A DNA stretch of 64,000 nucleotides from DATAEG01 sp963703085 (GCA_963703085.1 OY969789.1:2790001-2854000), one strand, 5' to 3'; positions 8,970-18,750 are shown, numbered from the stretch's first letter. Translations and numbers: made by a program. Notes: generated by a model from the sequence alone, not told the origin.

Positions 8970-9815
8970 TCATGATCGAGCCCGCCACGCTCTGATGGTG
9001 AGCGTCCAGCCCAGCCGGCCTTCGGCATCCAGCCGCGCGACGTCGCTGGGACCGGCTCGGTCGATGTCGAAGGCGCGTCCGAGCATCGGCTCGACGCCAA
9101 TCGACCGGTAGGGCTCAGGTTGCGGCCAGCCGCCCAGGTTGCGCCACAGCGCGAAGGAGATCGGGCCGCTCGGGGCCTTGCCGCTCAACGACAGGCTCAG
9201 CGTGTCGGCACCGTCGGTGACGGCAAGCTCGCACCGCCCCAGCAAGATCGCGCCGATCGCGGTGGCGTCGTCCGGACCGAGAAGATCGAGCCGGGTGCCG
9301 AACGGCGCCGGCCACGTCGCATCCCAGTGCTCAGCGCCCGTCGGCCACGGCATACCGGCCGCTCGCACCAAGTCCGCGCAGTCGGCGAAGAGGCGTACCG
9401 GGCCCGGATCGGCGGCGAGGCGCGAGTACGGCGACAGGGCCAGCAGCGCGTGTCCGGCCCAGATGAACGCTGTGCCGGGCCGGCCCGTCAATTCATAACT
9501 CGCCCGCACCACACCCCGGTCGACCGTCACGGTGCGATGTAGCCGCAGGCCCGCCGCCTCCACCACGGCGCCGGAATCGGTCGGGGACCACGGCCGGGAC
9601 CACAGTGCTCCGTGATCGGGTGCACCGCGCACCGTCGGCAGGCATTCCTCCAGGCCGCCGGCATCGACGAACGGGTCGCCGGGCCGCACCGAATCCCGCT
9701 GTGGGGCGTCGCGGTGCCAGAGCCATTCGCGATCCGGTGTGCGCAGCGACGTCCAGCGCCCGCCGTGGGCAAGGTCGACAGTGACGGCGAGCGGGATCGG
9801 TTGGTGGGCGGTCAT
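8970..9815 (-). CDS. Aldose 1-epimerase (galactose mutarotase)-like protein
   Basis: A 281-residue protein of the galactose-mutarotase-like beta-sandwich fold: LAHGGRWTSLRTPDREWLW at the N-terminus and FVDAGGLEECLPTV near residue 50. It probably interconverts alpha and beta anomers of the imported sugar, feeding the dehydrogenase. It overlaps the upstream GntR gene by four bases and is third in the SDR-GntR-mutarotase operon. The family is divergent and some members bind rather than convert sugars, so the catalytic call is moderate. Confidence 0.72.
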   Translation of the reverse strand: MTAHQPIPLAVTVDLAHGGRWTSLRTPDREWLWHRDAPQRDSVRPGDPFVDAGGLEECLPTVRGAPDHGALWSRPWSPTDSGAVVEAAGLRLHRTVTVDRGVVRASYELTGRPGTAFIWAGHALLALSPYSRLAADPGPVRLFADCADLVRAAGMPWPTGAEHWDATWPAPFGTRLDLLGPDDATAIGAILLGRCELAVTDGADTLSLSLSGKAPSGPISFALWRNLGGWPQPEPYRSIGVEPMLGRAFDIDRAGPSDVARLDAEGRLGWTLTIRAWRARS

Positions 9816-10522
9816 CGCCGCCTGCGCCGCGCTCTGCGCGTTGCCGGCGCGTCCTCGTCCGCCTGGGCGAGTAAGGCGCGCATGGCGGCCTCCGCGGCGT
9901 CCTCGTCGCCGGCGTCGACTGCATCGAGCACCCGGCGGTGCGCCGGTACGAGATCGGCCCAACTGCCCGAGCGGTGCACCAACAACCCGCGCGCCCGGAG
10001 TCCGGCTTCGATCACCAACTCCATGCGCTGGACAAGCTCGTTGCCGCTGCACGACAGCAGCGCCCGGTGAAAGTCGAGGTCGGCGCTCACCACGTCCTCC
10101 GCGGTGGCCTGCGAATCGGCGAAGACGGCGAGGCTTTCGTGCATGATCTGCAGTTCGTTCTGGACGCGCCGCGCTGCCGCCAGCCGGGCGCCGGCCGGCT
10201 CGATGATGCGGCGTACTTCCGAGAGGTCGGCGAGGAACTGCGCGTCGGGATGCCCTTCGTTTCGCCAGCGCAACAGGTCCGGGTCCAGCAACATCCACTC
10301 CGAACGAGGTCGCACGAATGTTCCGCGCTTCGGCCGGGCATCGACGAGTCCCTTCGCGGCCAGGACCTTGAGCGCCTCGCGGACCATGGTCCGGCTGGCG
10401 TCGAACTCGACCTCGAGCGCCTGCAGGTCGATCAGATCACCCGGCCCGAGCTCACCGCGGACGATCCGCTGGCCGATCCGGTTGACCGCGATGCCGTGTA
10501 GCCCGCGTTGGGAGTAGCCCAT
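9812..10522 (-). CDS. GntR/FadR family regulator, DgoR-like (copy 1)
   Basis: A 236-residue protein. The N-terminal winged HTH includes EVEFDASRTMVREALKVLAA, then RPKRGTFVRP. The C-terminal FCD ligand domain has a likely metal site in DLDFHRALL and HRRVLDAV. The linker LLDPDLLRW resembles the LDTDVLQW of E. coli DgoR, the galactonate repressor. The ATG overlaps the SDR stop codon (TGATG). It is a clear paralogue of the regulator at 18034, and the two flank the galactoside transport genes. It probably represses the divergent operons. Confidence 0.87.
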   Translation of the reverse strand: MGYSQRGLHGIAVNRIGQRIVRGELGPGDLIDLQALEVEFDASRTMVREALKVLAAKGLVDARPKRGTFVRPRSEWMLLDPDLLRWRNEGHPDAQFLADLSEVRRIIEPAGARLAAARRVQNELQIMHESLAVFADSQATAEDVVSADLDFHRALLSCSGNELVQRMELVIEAGLRARGLLVHRSGSWADLVPAHRRVLDAVDAGDEDAAEAAMRALLAQADEDAPATRRARRRRR

Positions 10523-11286
10523 CACGCCGAGTCCTTCTTGATCGACCAGCCGCCGTCCACGACCAGCACTGCGCCGGTGACGAATGAGGCTTCGGCGGAG
10601 GCGAGGAACGCCACCACAGCCGCAACCTCCTCAGGCCGGCCCAACCGGCCGGCCACCGTTGTCTGCGCAGTGCGGTCCCGGTCTGCCGGGGTGATGTCGT
10701 CCCACTTCGGCGTCAGCACCGGACCAGGAACGACGCAGTTGACCCGAACGTCGGGCCCGTACTGCACGGCCAGCTGCCGGGTGAGCGCGAGCAACGCGCC
10801 CTTGGCCGCGGTGTACCCGGGATGGTCGGGCAGGCCGGCGATCGCGTGCACCGAGGAGGTGAGCACGATTGCAGCGCCGGGTCGCTGGAAACGGGACAAG
10901 CACGCGCGCACCCCGAGGTACGACGCGGTCAGGTTCACCCGGAGCTGCCGATCCCACTCCTGCGGGTCGAGCTCACCAAGCGGCGCAGCGCGTTGCGTGG
11001 AGGCGTTGCTGTGCAGGACGTCCAGCCTGGGCAGCTCCTGATCGATCGCCGCGGCGATGCCGTCCCAACCCTCCGCCGTGCCGACATCCGCGGTTACGGC
11101 CACGGGAGGTTGGCCGCTGGCGACTCTCGCGATGGCATGCGTCGTCGTGTGCAGAGCGTCGGCGTCGACGTCGACGAGCAGCACCGTGGCGCCCTCGGCG
11201 GCGAAGCGCTCGGCCGAAGCCGCGCCTATGCCGCTGGCAGCTCCGGTCACGACTACGCCTGATCCGGAGAACCGGGATCCGTCCAC
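10522..11286 (-). CDS. Short-chain dehydrogenase/reductase, candidate sugar 1-dehydrogenase
   Basis: A 254-residue classical SDR: cofactor motif GAASGIG near residues 15-21, an acidic residue after beta-2 (LLVDVD) favouring NAD, the catalytic Ser in VLTSSVHA and YTAAK as Tyr-x3-Lys. The start is GTG at 11286, with GGAGG six bases upstream. In context it may oxidise D-galactose to galactonolactone, which would supply the substrate chain for DgoD; this is inference from neighbours. It is the first gene of the leftward operon with GntR and mutarotase. Confidence 0.85.
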   Translation of the reverse strand: MDGSRFSGSGVVVTGAASGIGAASAERFAAEGATVLLVDVDADALHTTTHAIARVASGQPPVAVTADVGTAEGWDGIAAAIDQELPRLDVLHSNASTQRAAPLGELDPQEWDRQLRVNLTASYLGVRACLSRFQRPGAAIVLTSSVHAIAGLPDHPGYTAAKGALLALTRQLAVQYGPDVRVNCVVPGPVLTPKWDDITPADRDRTAQTTVAGRLGRPEEVAAVVAFLASAEASFVTGAVLVVDGGWSIKKDSA

Positions 11287-11328
11287 ACTGCCTCCGATCG
11301 TCCGGCGTCCCTGTGGAGCCGAAGCAAT

Positions 11329-11370
11329 AGATTTATCATGCAAGATTTTAATATGACTAGTTATTGACAC
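11329..11370. promoter_or_regulatory. AT-rich divergent promoter/operator region
   Basis: This stretch is strikingly AT-rich in a GC-rich genome and lies between the divergent SDR and substrate-binding-protein genes. It holds an imperfect 12-base palindrome ATCATGCAAGAT (11335-11346), a TAATAT hexamer (11349-11354) and TTGACA (11364-11369). It likely carries both promoters and a binding site for one of the GntR regulators. No exact match to a known DgoR site was recognised. Confidence 0.5.
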
Positions 11371-11463
11371 GATGGGATCTGCGCGGACACGATGTGACCA
11401 GCAGACCGTGACCGCCTCGGCACGCCACGTCAACTCCGCAAAACCTGATGAGGGGACCGCACT

Positions 11464-12738
11464 ATGCAGGCCAATCCGATCTCCCGGCGAGGCTTCTTCT
11501 CTGGCGCTCTGGCTCTCGGTGGGGCGGCGGCGCTGGCCGGCTGTGTCGGCGGCAAGGGCTCCGACTCCGGCAGCAGCGGCCGACTTGTCATCCAATCGGA
11601 TCTGTCCGATCCGGATCCGAAGAAGGCGATGGAGGCGGTGGTCAAGGCTTGGCGCGGCAAGAAGAAGCTGACCCTGAACACGGTCGCGGTGGAAACGTTC
11701 CGTGCGCAGCTGCCCACCTATCTCAGTTCGTCCAACCCGCCTGACGTGATCACCTGGCTGGCCGGCTCGGTCGCCCGGGACTACGCGTCGAAAGGTTTCC
11801 TGCTCGATGTGTCCGACGTGTGGGACAAGAGCTTGGGTGGCTACTCCCAAGCATTGCAGGACCTCTCCAGCGATGCCTCCGGGAAGAAGATCTTCATCCC
11901 CACCAGCTACTACTGGTGGGGGATCTTCTACCGCAAATCGATGTTCACGAAGTGGGGCGTGCAGCCGGCCACCACCTGGTCGGAGTTCCTCGACCTGTGC
12001 GCGAAGTTGAAGGGGATGGGCGTCAACCCGCTGACGATGGGCACGGGCTCGACGGCATGGGTCGCGTCCGGATGGTTCGATTACCTGAATCTGCGCGTGA
12101 ACGGGCAGAAGTTCCATCTCGACCTGCTCGCCGGCAAGGAATCCTTCGACAGCCCCCAGGTGAAGGACACCATGAAGGCCTACGCGCAGATCCTGCCGTA
12201 CTTCGATCGCAAGGGCCGCAGCTACGCCTGGCAGGAAGCCGTCACCCCACTGGTCCAGGGCAAGGCGGCGATGTACTTGATCGGCGCGTTCATGACCTCC
12301 GCCGTGCCGGCGGAGGTCGTCGACGACTTGGACTTCTTCCGGGTTCCCGTGATCAACCAGTCGGTGCAGAACGCAGAAGAGGCGCCGACCGACGGCTACT
12401 TCGCCAGCTCCAAGACGAAAGACGCAGCCGGCACCAAAGAGCTGCTCACCTACCTGGCGTCGCCGCAGACGCAACAGCTGTACATCGAGAAGGCGAAGTC
12501 CTCGAACTTGCCGACGTCCTCGAAGGTTTCCACCGCCAACTTCTCGCCGCTGGTGAAGAAGGGGATTCAGTTCCTCAACGAGTCGAAGGGCATCACCCAG
12601 TTCTTCAACCGCGATTCGAGCGACGAATTGCAGACCACGGCGGACGCGGCTCTGACGAAGTTCCTTGACGACCCGAAGGACGTGGACAAAATCCTCGCCT
12701 CGTGGCAGAGCGCCGCCCATAAGGTCCTGAGCAAATGA
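11464..12738 (+). CDS. CUT1 sugar ABC transporter substrate-binding lipoprotein
   Basis: A 424-residue extracellular solute-binding protein of family 1. The signal sequence has a twin-arginine-like ISRRGFFSGAL and a lipobox LAGC, with Cys near residue 23. The body contains the PDVITWLAGS and GKAAMYLIGAF segments typical of the family. It captures an oligosaccharide, probably an alpha-galactoside given the GH36 gene downstream. GAGGGG lies before the ATG. Overlap with the next permease (ATGA) marks the operon. Confidence 0.9.
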   Translation: MQANPISRRGFFSGALALGGAAALAGCVGGKGSDSGSSGRLVIQSDLSDPDPKKAMEAVVKAWRGKKKLTLNTVAVETFRAQLPTYLSSSNPPDVITWLAGSVARDYASKGFLLDVSDVWDKSLGGYSQALQDLSSDASGKKIFIPTSYYWWGIFYRKSMFTKWGVQPATTWSEFLDLCAKLKGMGVNPLTMGTGSTAWVASGWFDYLNLRVNGQKFHLDLLAGKESFDSPQVKDTMKAYAQILPYFDRKGRSYAWQEAVTPLVQGKAAMYLIGAFMTSAVPAEVVDDLDFFRVPVINQSVQNAEEAPTDGYFASSKTKDAAGTKELLTYLASPQTQQLYIEKAKSSNLPTSSKVSTANFSPLVKKGIQFLNESKGITQFFNRDSSDELQTTADAALTKFLDDPKDVDKILASWQSAAHKVLSK

Positions 12739-13676
12739 CCGTGGTCCCCGCGGCGGGTGTCGAGACCACCCGCCGCGAGGACGTCGCACGGCGGCGTCGC
12801 TTCCGCCTCAGTACGCGGGTGCCCGTCCTGGTATATGTGTTCGTCGGCATCCCGTTCCTCGTCGAGGCGGCATGGGTCTTCTGGCCAGCGATCAATAGTT
12901 TCCAGCTCTCGTTGACGCGGTGGAATGGGCTGGGCCCGGCGCAGTACATCGGCCTGAAGAACTATCGCGATCTAGTCAGTGACAGCGTGTTCCGAAAGGC
13001 ACTGATCAACAATGTCATCTGGTTGCTGGGCTTCGGTGGCGTGTCGATCCTCGGCGGTCTCGGCTTGGCGCTAGCCCTGAACCGACCGCGCCGCGGCGTC
13101 GGGCTGTACCGCAGTGCGATCTATCTGCCTATGGTCTTCTCGCTGGCGGTCACCGGCCTGTTCTGGCGAGTGCTCTACCAACCGGACGGCGCCATCGATT
13201 CGACGCTGAACTCGTTGGGGCTGCACGGGTCGGTGCGGCAATGGCTGGCGGATCCGCATACGGCTCTCTACGCAGTCCTCGTCGCCGCGGTATGGCGTCA
13301 GGTCGGCTACATCATGGTGCTCTATCTGGCCGGCTTGAAAGGGTGCGATCCAACGCTGGACGACGCCGCTGCTGTCGACGGGGCCAGTGCATGGCAACGG
13401 TTCCGCTTCGTCACGCTGCCACAGCTGCGCGGCGTCAACACGGTCATCTTTGCCGTCACCGTGATCGACTCATTGCGCACGTTCGACATCGTCTGGGCGA
13501 TGACGCGCGGTGGGCCGTACCACTCGTCCGAGCTGCTGAGCACGTACATGTACCAGGAAGGGTTCACCTTCCTGAACCTCGGCTACGCATCGGCAATCGC
13601 CGTGATCATCTTCCTGCTGGCAATCGGCTTCATCATCACCTACCTCGTCCGGGCAACCCGCCAGGAGGTGATCTGA
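12735..13676 (+). CDS. CUT1 sugar ABC transporter permease (MalF-like)
   Basis: A 313-residue protein with six predicted membrane helices. The EAA loop is seen as DDAAAVDGASAWQRFRFVTL near residues 210-230, which contacts the ATPase. It overlaps the binding-protein gene by four bases and is followed directly by the second permease, with the stop codon next to the GTG start. It forms the transmembrane pore with that partner. No ATP-binding subunit gene is nearby. Confidence 0.92.
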   Translation: MTVVPAAGVETTRREDVARRRRFRLSTRVPVLVYVFVGIPFLVEAAWVFWPAINSFQLSLTRWNGLGPAQYIGLKNYRDLVSDSVFRKALINNVIWLLGFGGVSILGGLGLALALNRPRRGVGLYRSAIYLPMVFSLAVTGLFWRVLYQPDGAIDSTLNSLGLHGSVRQWLADPHTALYAVLVAAVWRQVGYIMVLYLAGLKGCDPTLDDAAAVDGASAWQRFRFVTLPQLRGVNTVIFAVTVIDSLRTFDIVWAMTRGGPYHSSELLSTYMYQEGFTFLNLGYASAIAVIIFLLAIGFIITYLVRATRQEVI

Positions 13677-14555
13677 GTGACCACGACGATCGACGCCGGC
13701 GCCGGAAGCCGGGATCGGACCACCACCCACGTAGGACGCTCCCGGCGACCCTGGCTGTTCCACGTCGTGATGATCCCGGTGGCCCTGCTGTGGATCGCCC
13801 CGATGATCTTCGTGATCTTCGTGGCGTTCCGTTCGTTCGACGATATCGCCGCGCACGGCCTCGGGTCGTTGCCGCATTCGTTCTCCTGGAAGGGCTGGCA
13901 GACCGCCTTCGGGGACGGATCGATCGGCCGGGCCCTGGCCAACAGCGTGATCGTCACCGTGCCAACGGTAGTGCTGTCTCTGTGGCTCGCGTCGATGGCC
14001 GCGTTCGGACTCAGCCGCTACAGCATCCCGTTGCGCCGTTCGGTGCTCCTGTTGATGCTGGCCGGCAACCTGCTGCCTCCGCAGATCTTGCTGATCCCGG
14101 TGGCCAAGATCTGCGAATCGCTCGGTATCGCCGACACGCTCGTCGCGCTGATCATCGTCCAGGTCGGATTCGGCCTCGGTTTCTACACATTCGTCCTGCA
14201 TGGCTTCATGCGATCGTTGCCCCGGGAGATCACCGAAGCAGCCACCGTCGACGGCGCCAATGTCGTGCAGGTGTACGCCAGGATCATCATGCCGCTGACC
14301 CGGCCTGCACTTGCCGCACTCGCGGCGCTGGCATCCACTTGGGTTTTCAATGACCTGATCTGGTCGTTGACGGTCATCCGCAGCGACTCGAAGTTTCCGG
14401 TCACGCCGGCACTGCTGAACCTGCAAGGCGGATACGTGAGCACCTGGAATGTGGTGGCGGCCGGCGCAATCAGCGCGGCGCTTCCGACAGCGATCGTCTT
14501 CTTCGCATTCCAGCGGCACTTCGTGTCCGGTTTGCTGGTCGGCTCGACGAAGTGA
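13677..14555 (+). CDS. CUT1 sugar ABC transporter permease (MalG-like)
   Basis: A 292-residue protein with six membrane helices. The EAA loop is TEAATVDGANVVQVYARIIM, and the C-terminus RHFVSGLLVGSTK is typical of MalG-like subunits. It pairs with the permease at 12735. The GTG start follows the upstream stop codon with no gap, and its own stop overlaps the alpha-galactosidase start. The shared ATPase, MsiK-like, must be encoded elsewhere. Confidence 0.92.
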   Translation: MTTTIDAGAGSRDRTTTHVGRSRRPWLFHVVMIPVALLWIAPMIFVIFVAFRSFDDIAAHGLGSLPHSFSWKGWQTAFGDGSIGRALANSVIVTVPTVVLSLWLASMAAFGLSRYSIPLRRSVLLLMLAGNLLPPQILLIPVAKICESLGIADTLVALIIVQVGFGLGFYTFVLHGFMRSLPREITEAATVDGANVVQVYARIIMPLTRPALAALAALASTWVFNDLIWSLTVIRSDSKFPVTPALLNLQGGYVSTWNVVAAGAISAALPTAIVFFAFQRHFVSGLLVGSTK

Positions 14556-16672
14556 CGTCCTGGACGCTGCCCACCGCGACCGGCAGCTACGCAGTGAGCA
14601 CAGCTTTCGGCGGGACCGCACTGGTGCTGGACTACTTCGGCCCTGCCGCGGACCCAGTACCGCGGTGGCAACCCTCACCGCATCGGGTGTCAATGGCGGT
14701 ACCGGCAGATCTGGCGCCACTGGAGTATGCGGTGGCCGGCATCCGGCACGTCCACCGCAGCGAGCTCATCATCGAGCGCTCGGACGGTTCACGCGGCGCC
14801 GCGCTGCACTACCGCGAGCACCGGCTGGACGGCGCACACCTCACTGTCGTGTTCGCCGACTCGTCGGTGGAACTAGCGCTGCACACCCGCACGCGTCCGG
14901 ATTCCGATGTCGTCGAGCGCTGGGCGGTGCTGCACGACCTGCGCTCGTCCGGCGACCCGCTGCGGTTGCCCCGCGTTCTGAGCGGGGCGCTGTGCGTTGC
15001 CGCCCCGTATGGAGCCCGGGTGCACGTGCTCACCGGGGCCTGGGGCAGGGAGACGACGCCGATGCACTCCGACCTGCGCGCCGGCGTCCTGCAACTGGGC
15101 AGCCGGCAGGGCATCACCGGCCACCTCGCCGCGCCCACTGTCTGCGTGCAACCGCTAGGTCCCGACGGCATGCCCGAGCCGGCGGCATTCGGTGCCGCTC
15201 TGGCATGGAGCGGGTCCTGGAGCCTCGCAGCCGAGATGCACCCGAACGGTCTGCTCCGACTCTCCGGAGGCATCGACGACGAGCAGACCGTAGTGCTGCT
15301 GAACCCGGGTGAGTCGTTCGAGACGCCGCACCTGTTACTGGGCCAGCATCCGGACGGTCCGGATGCCCTGGCCCGGGTCTGGCACGAGCACCAACGCCGT
15401 GTGCTCAGCCGCAGCACCGACGCACGACACCGTCCGGTCCTGTACAACTCCTGGTACGCAACGGGATTCGACCTGAATGTCGACCAGCAACTCGGACTAG
15501 CGAAGACCGCTGCGTCGCTGGGGATCGAGGCCTTCGTCGTCGACGACGGCTGGTTCGCCGGCCGCACGGTCGACACCGCGGGCCTCGGCGATTGGCGTCC
15601 CGACCCAGCCATCTTTCCGGACGGTCTGCGCCCACTGGCCGAGCAGGTGCGGGCGCTGGGTATGCGCTTCGGGCTCTGGGTCGAGCCCGAGGCGGTCAAT
15701 CCGAACAGCGACCTCTACCGCGCCCATCCGGACTGGATCTACCGGACCGAAGCGCAACCGCTCACCACGATCCGCAACCAGTACGTCCTGGACCTGGGCC
15801 GGCCCGAGGTCGAGGCCTGGGTCACCGACATGCTCCGCGAAGTCGTTACGCAGAACACCGTTGAATACCTGAAATGGGACATGAACCGGCCCATCACCGC
15901 CGGCGGTCGGCCCGGCGAGCTGACAGCCCTGCAGTGGTCCGTCGATCACGTGCGCGCCTATTACCGGCTGCTCCGGATGCTCCGGGCAGAATTCCCCGAC
16001 CTCGTCGTGGAGGCCTGCGCAGGCGGCGGCGGGCGAGTGGACAACGCAGTGATCGGGTTGACCGACGTCGTCTGGCCCAGCGACGAAACTGGGCCGCGCG
16101 ACCGGTTGGCCATCCAGGACGGCTTCTTGCGCGCCTATCCGCCCCACATCATGAGCAGCTGGGTCACCGACGAACCCGGCACCCAGGACCGCACCCCGGC
16201 CAGCCTCACCTTCCGCTTCGTGGTGGCAATGAGCGGCGTGCTCGGAATCGGTGCGGACATCTCCCACTGGGACGAGCAGCAGCGCGCCACCGCACGCGCG
16301 ATGGTGCAACTGTTTGTCGAGCTCCGACCGGTGATCCACCACGGCGCGGTGCACCGGCACGGCGATCCGCAGCTGCCCGGGTACGCAGTGGAGTATGCCG
16401 GCGGCGCCGACCAGGGCGGCCGCATTGTCGTCCTCGTGGTCGACACCAGCCGGTCACGGGTCGCCGGCTCAGGAGCGGGCGTGGTGACGTCTGTGGACCG
16501 GATCACCCCGCCGATTCGCATCCGCCCCGCCGGCGTCGATCCGAACCGTCGCTACCGGGTGCGTGGTGACACCACCGTGTACAGCGGCGCGGCGTTGCGT
16601 TCGGCCGGTTATCCGGTGCGCTGGGCGCTGGCCGACGATGCGGACGTGTTGGTGTTCGACCCCATCCTCTGA
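14552..16672 (+). CDS. GH36 alpha-galactosidase
   Basis: A 706-residue enzyme, the usual length for bacterial GH36. Order: N-terminal beta-sandwich (1-300), TIM barrel (about 300-610) with VVDDGWF, catalytic nucleophile Asp443 in KWDMNR and acid/base Asp511 in SDETGPRDR, then a C-terminal beta domain. It releases galactose from melibiose or raffinose-type sugars. No signal peptide is present, so it acts inside the cell on imported sugar. The GTG overlaps the permease stop. This gene is the main pointer to the importer's substrate. Confidence 0.92.
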   Translation: MTSWTLPTATGSYAVSTAFGGTALVLDYFGPAADPVPRWQPSPHRVSMAVPADLAPLEYAVAGIRHVHRSELIIERSDGSRGAALHYREHRLDGAHLTVVFADSSVELALHTRTRPDSDVVERWAVLHDLRSSGDPLRLPRVLSGALCVAAPYGARVHVLTGAWGRETTPMHSDLRAGVLQLGSRQGITGHLAAPTVCVQPLGPDGMPEPAAFGAALAWSGSWSLAAEMHPNGLLRLSGGIDDEQTVVLLNPGESFETPHLLLGQHPDGPDALARVWHEHQRRVLSRSTDARHRPVLYNSWYATGFDLNVDQQLGLAKTAASLGIEAFVVDDGWFAGRTVDTAGLGDWRPDPAIFPDGLRPLAEQVRALGMRFGLWVEPEAVNPNSDLYRAHPDWIYRTEAQPLTTIRNQYVLDLGRPEVEAWVTDMLREVVTQNTVEYLKWDMNRPITAGGRPGELTALQWSVDHVRAYYRLLRMLRAEFPDLVVEACAGGGGRVDNAVIGLTDVVWPSDETGPRDRLAIQDGFLRAYPPHIMSSWVTDEPGTQDRTPASLTFRFVVAMSGVLGIGADISHWDEQQRATARAMVQLFVELRPVIHHGAVHRHGDPQLPGYAVEYAGGADQGGRIVVLVVDTSRSRVAGSGAGVVTSVDRITPPIRIRPAGVDPNRRYRVRGDTTVYSGAALRSAGYPVRWALADDADVLVFDPIL

Positions 16673-16690
16673 TCCAGCAAGGAGTTCGCT

Positions 16691-17983
16691 GTGCCCGTTG
16701 CCGTACCCGATCACCTCACCGACCCACTCACCATCAGCCTGTGGGATTTCAGCTGGTACACCCGGGCCGCCGAGGGCGAGCCGTTCGGCGACCTTGATCA
16801 GGCTTTCGCCGAGGCAGTGGCCCGCGGCTACAACTGCGTGCGCATCTGCGCTGCCCCGTTCCTCCTCTTCGGTTCGGGCATCGACACCTCCGCCTTCACA
16901 CTGACGCCGTTGGGTGGGCAGTACGGGCTGCGGACGCGTTGGTACGACGTGCGCAAGCCGGTGACGCTGGATTTGCGCGCTCACCTCCTGCAGCTGTTCC
17001 GGGCGGCAGCCCGGCACGACTGCTCGGTGATCGTCTCCAGCTGGGAGTACCAGCAGTCGCCATGCTTCGCGGCTGACGAAGAGTGGAGCCGGGCTCTCTT
17101 CGCGATCCCTGCCCAGCGTCGGCCCGATGCGCTGGCTGATGCGCTGGCCGACCTCATCGATCTGCTGAAGGCTGAGGGGTTAGCCGATCGGGTGGCGTTC
17201 GTCGAACTGCACAACGAGGTACAGATCGGCCGGCTGCAGGACGCCGTCCCGGCTGGAGCAGACCCGGTGCTCGGCCTGCAATCGCTGCTCGAGAAGGCGA
17301 TCGACCGCTTCCACGGGAGGCATTCCGACGTCCCGGTAACGGCGAACTACGCGCGCGTGCCGGTCGAGTCGATGCGCGGCATACCCCGCAACGCCGATGT
17401 CGCGGTCTTCCATCCGTACGTGTACGGCGTGCTCGGCGAGCTGGTCGACACCTTCGCACTGCGAGATGACGCTCGACCGTTTCCCCAGCAGCGTGCGCAA
17501 GTCGAACTGCTGCGGCCCGATGCGCCGGACCTCGAAGATTGGGTCCTGCCGGACGCGGACAGATGGCGCGCAACTGCCACCGTCATGCGGCATCGTGAGC
17601 TCTATGTGCACGATTGGTGTGACCCGATCAAATGGGATCGCTGGCTCTACGACCGGTACGGGGCGCACCGGTTGGCCATGGATGCCATCTTGACGAGCTG
17701 GCTAGACGCAGCTGCCGACACCGCGGCCCGACTCGCGGTGCCGTTGGTGCTCGGTGAGGGTTGGGTCGGCTACACGCCGCTCTATACGAACTTCGAAGAG
17801 GGACCGGTCGGCGCGGCTCTCTGCGAACGAGCAGTGACCCATGCGTGCGAAGTCGGCGCCTGGGGCACGGTGGTCTGCTCCAATGCAGCGCCGCAGCATC
17901 CGATGTGGCAGGACATCGAGCTGCAGTCCAGGCTGAACCAGTCCTTTGCCGCGCGGATGCGCCCGCGAGGCGCCGGTGGATGA
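16691..17983 (+). CDS. Cellulase-like (sugar-binding cellulase-like) TIM-barrel glycosidase
   Basis: A 430-residue cytoplasmic protein similar to the cellulase-like family. A TIM-barrel start (ISLWDFSWYTR, GYNCVRICAAPF) is followed by FVELHNEVQ, with a likely acid/base Glu at the end of strand 4, and VPLVLGEGWVGYTP, with a likely nucleophile Glu near strand 7. AAGGAG precedes the GTG start. It lies 18 bases after the alpha-galactosidase. The likely role is to hydrolyse a second linkage in the imported glycoside; the true substrate is unknown. Confidence 0.7.
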   Translation: MPVAVPDHLTDPLTISLWDFSWYTRAAEGEPFGDLDQAFAEAVARGYNCVRICAAPFLLFGSGIDTSAFTLTPLGGQYGLRTRWYDVRKPVTLDLRAHLLQLFRAAARHDCSVIVSSWEYQQSPCFAADEEWSRALFAIPAQRRPDALADALADLIDLLKAEGLADRVAFVELHNEVQIGRLQDAVPAGADPVLGLQSLLEKAIDRFHGRHSDVPVTANYARVPVESMRGIPRNADVAVFHPYVYGVLGELVDTFALRDDARPFPQQRAQVELLRPDAPDLEDWVLPDADRWRATATVMRHRELYVHDWCDPIKWDRWLYDRYGAHRLAMDAILTSWLDAAADTAARLAVPLVLGEGWVGYTPLYTNFEEGPVGAALCERAVTHACEVGAWGTVVCSNAAPQHPMWQDIELQSRLNQSFAARMRPRGAGG

Positions 17984-18033
17984 TTCCATACGGATAGCTC
18001 GTCCCACCCCTTCCCGAGAATCCGAGGATTCAC

Positions 18034-18750
18034 GTGCCTAGCTACACCGGCCGCGGCCTGCACGGGCAGACCGTGCAGGCGCTGGGACGACGGGTGGTGG
18101 AGGGCCGCTGGCAGCCCGGCGACACCATCTACCCGGACGAGCTGGAATCCGAGATGGGCGTATCGAAGACGGTCATCCGGGAGGCCCTGCGCGTACTGGG
18201 CGCGAAGGGGCTGGTCGATTCCCGGCCCAAGCGTGGCACCTTCGTCCGGGAGCGTGCCGCGTGGAGCCTGTTGGATACCGACGTTATCCGCTGGCAACTG
18301 GAAGGTGAGCACTCAAAGAGTTTCTTCGCCGATCTGGCCGAGGTACGCGCCATGGTGGAGCCTGCCTGTGCCCGCCTCGCCGCCGAACGCCGGACCAACG
18401 ATGATCTCGAGGCGCTGCGTGTCGCCCTGCAGGACATGGCGAACGCGGCCGGCGACGCCGATGCCGCGATTGCCGCTGACCTTGCGTTCCACCGTGCGCT
18501 GCTGACCGCAACGCACAACGAGCTGCTTGCCCAGCTGGACATCGTGATCACGACCGCGCTGGACGCTCGCGACCGCGTCGTCCACAAGGCTGGCGACAAG
18601 TGGCGCGATCCCAGCCCGGTGCATCAGCTGGTCCTCGACCGGATCGAGGCCCGAGACGCCGAAGGCAGCGTCGCGGCCATGCTGGATCTCCTGGCCGTCG
18701 CGCAGGCGGACGTCAAGCGCGTCGGGCGGCGCTCCGCTAAATCGAAGTAG
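18034..18750 (+). CDS. GntR/FadR family regulator, DgoR-like (copy 2)
   Basis: A 238-residue protein: winged HTH with ESEMGVSKTVIREALRVLGA and RPKRGTFVRE, then an FCD domain with DLAFHRALL. The LLDTDVIRW linker matches the E. coli DgoR linker closely. It is a paralogue of the regulator at 9812. It lies last in the importer/glycosidase operon, 50 bases after the cellulase-like gene and convergent with dgoD. It probably senses galactonate or a product of it; which copy controls which operon is open. Confidence 0.87.
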   Translation: MPSYTGRGLHGQTVQALGRRVVEGRWQPGDTIYPDELESEMGVSKTVIREALRVLGAKGLVDSRPKRGTFVRERAAWSLLDTDVIRWQLEGEHSKSFFADLAEVRAMVEPACARLAAERRTNDDLEALRVALQDMANAAGDADAAIAADLAFHRALLTATHNELLAQLDIVITTALDARDRVVHKAGDKWRDPSPVHQLVLDRIEARDAEGSVAAMLDLLAVAQADVKRVGRRSAKSK

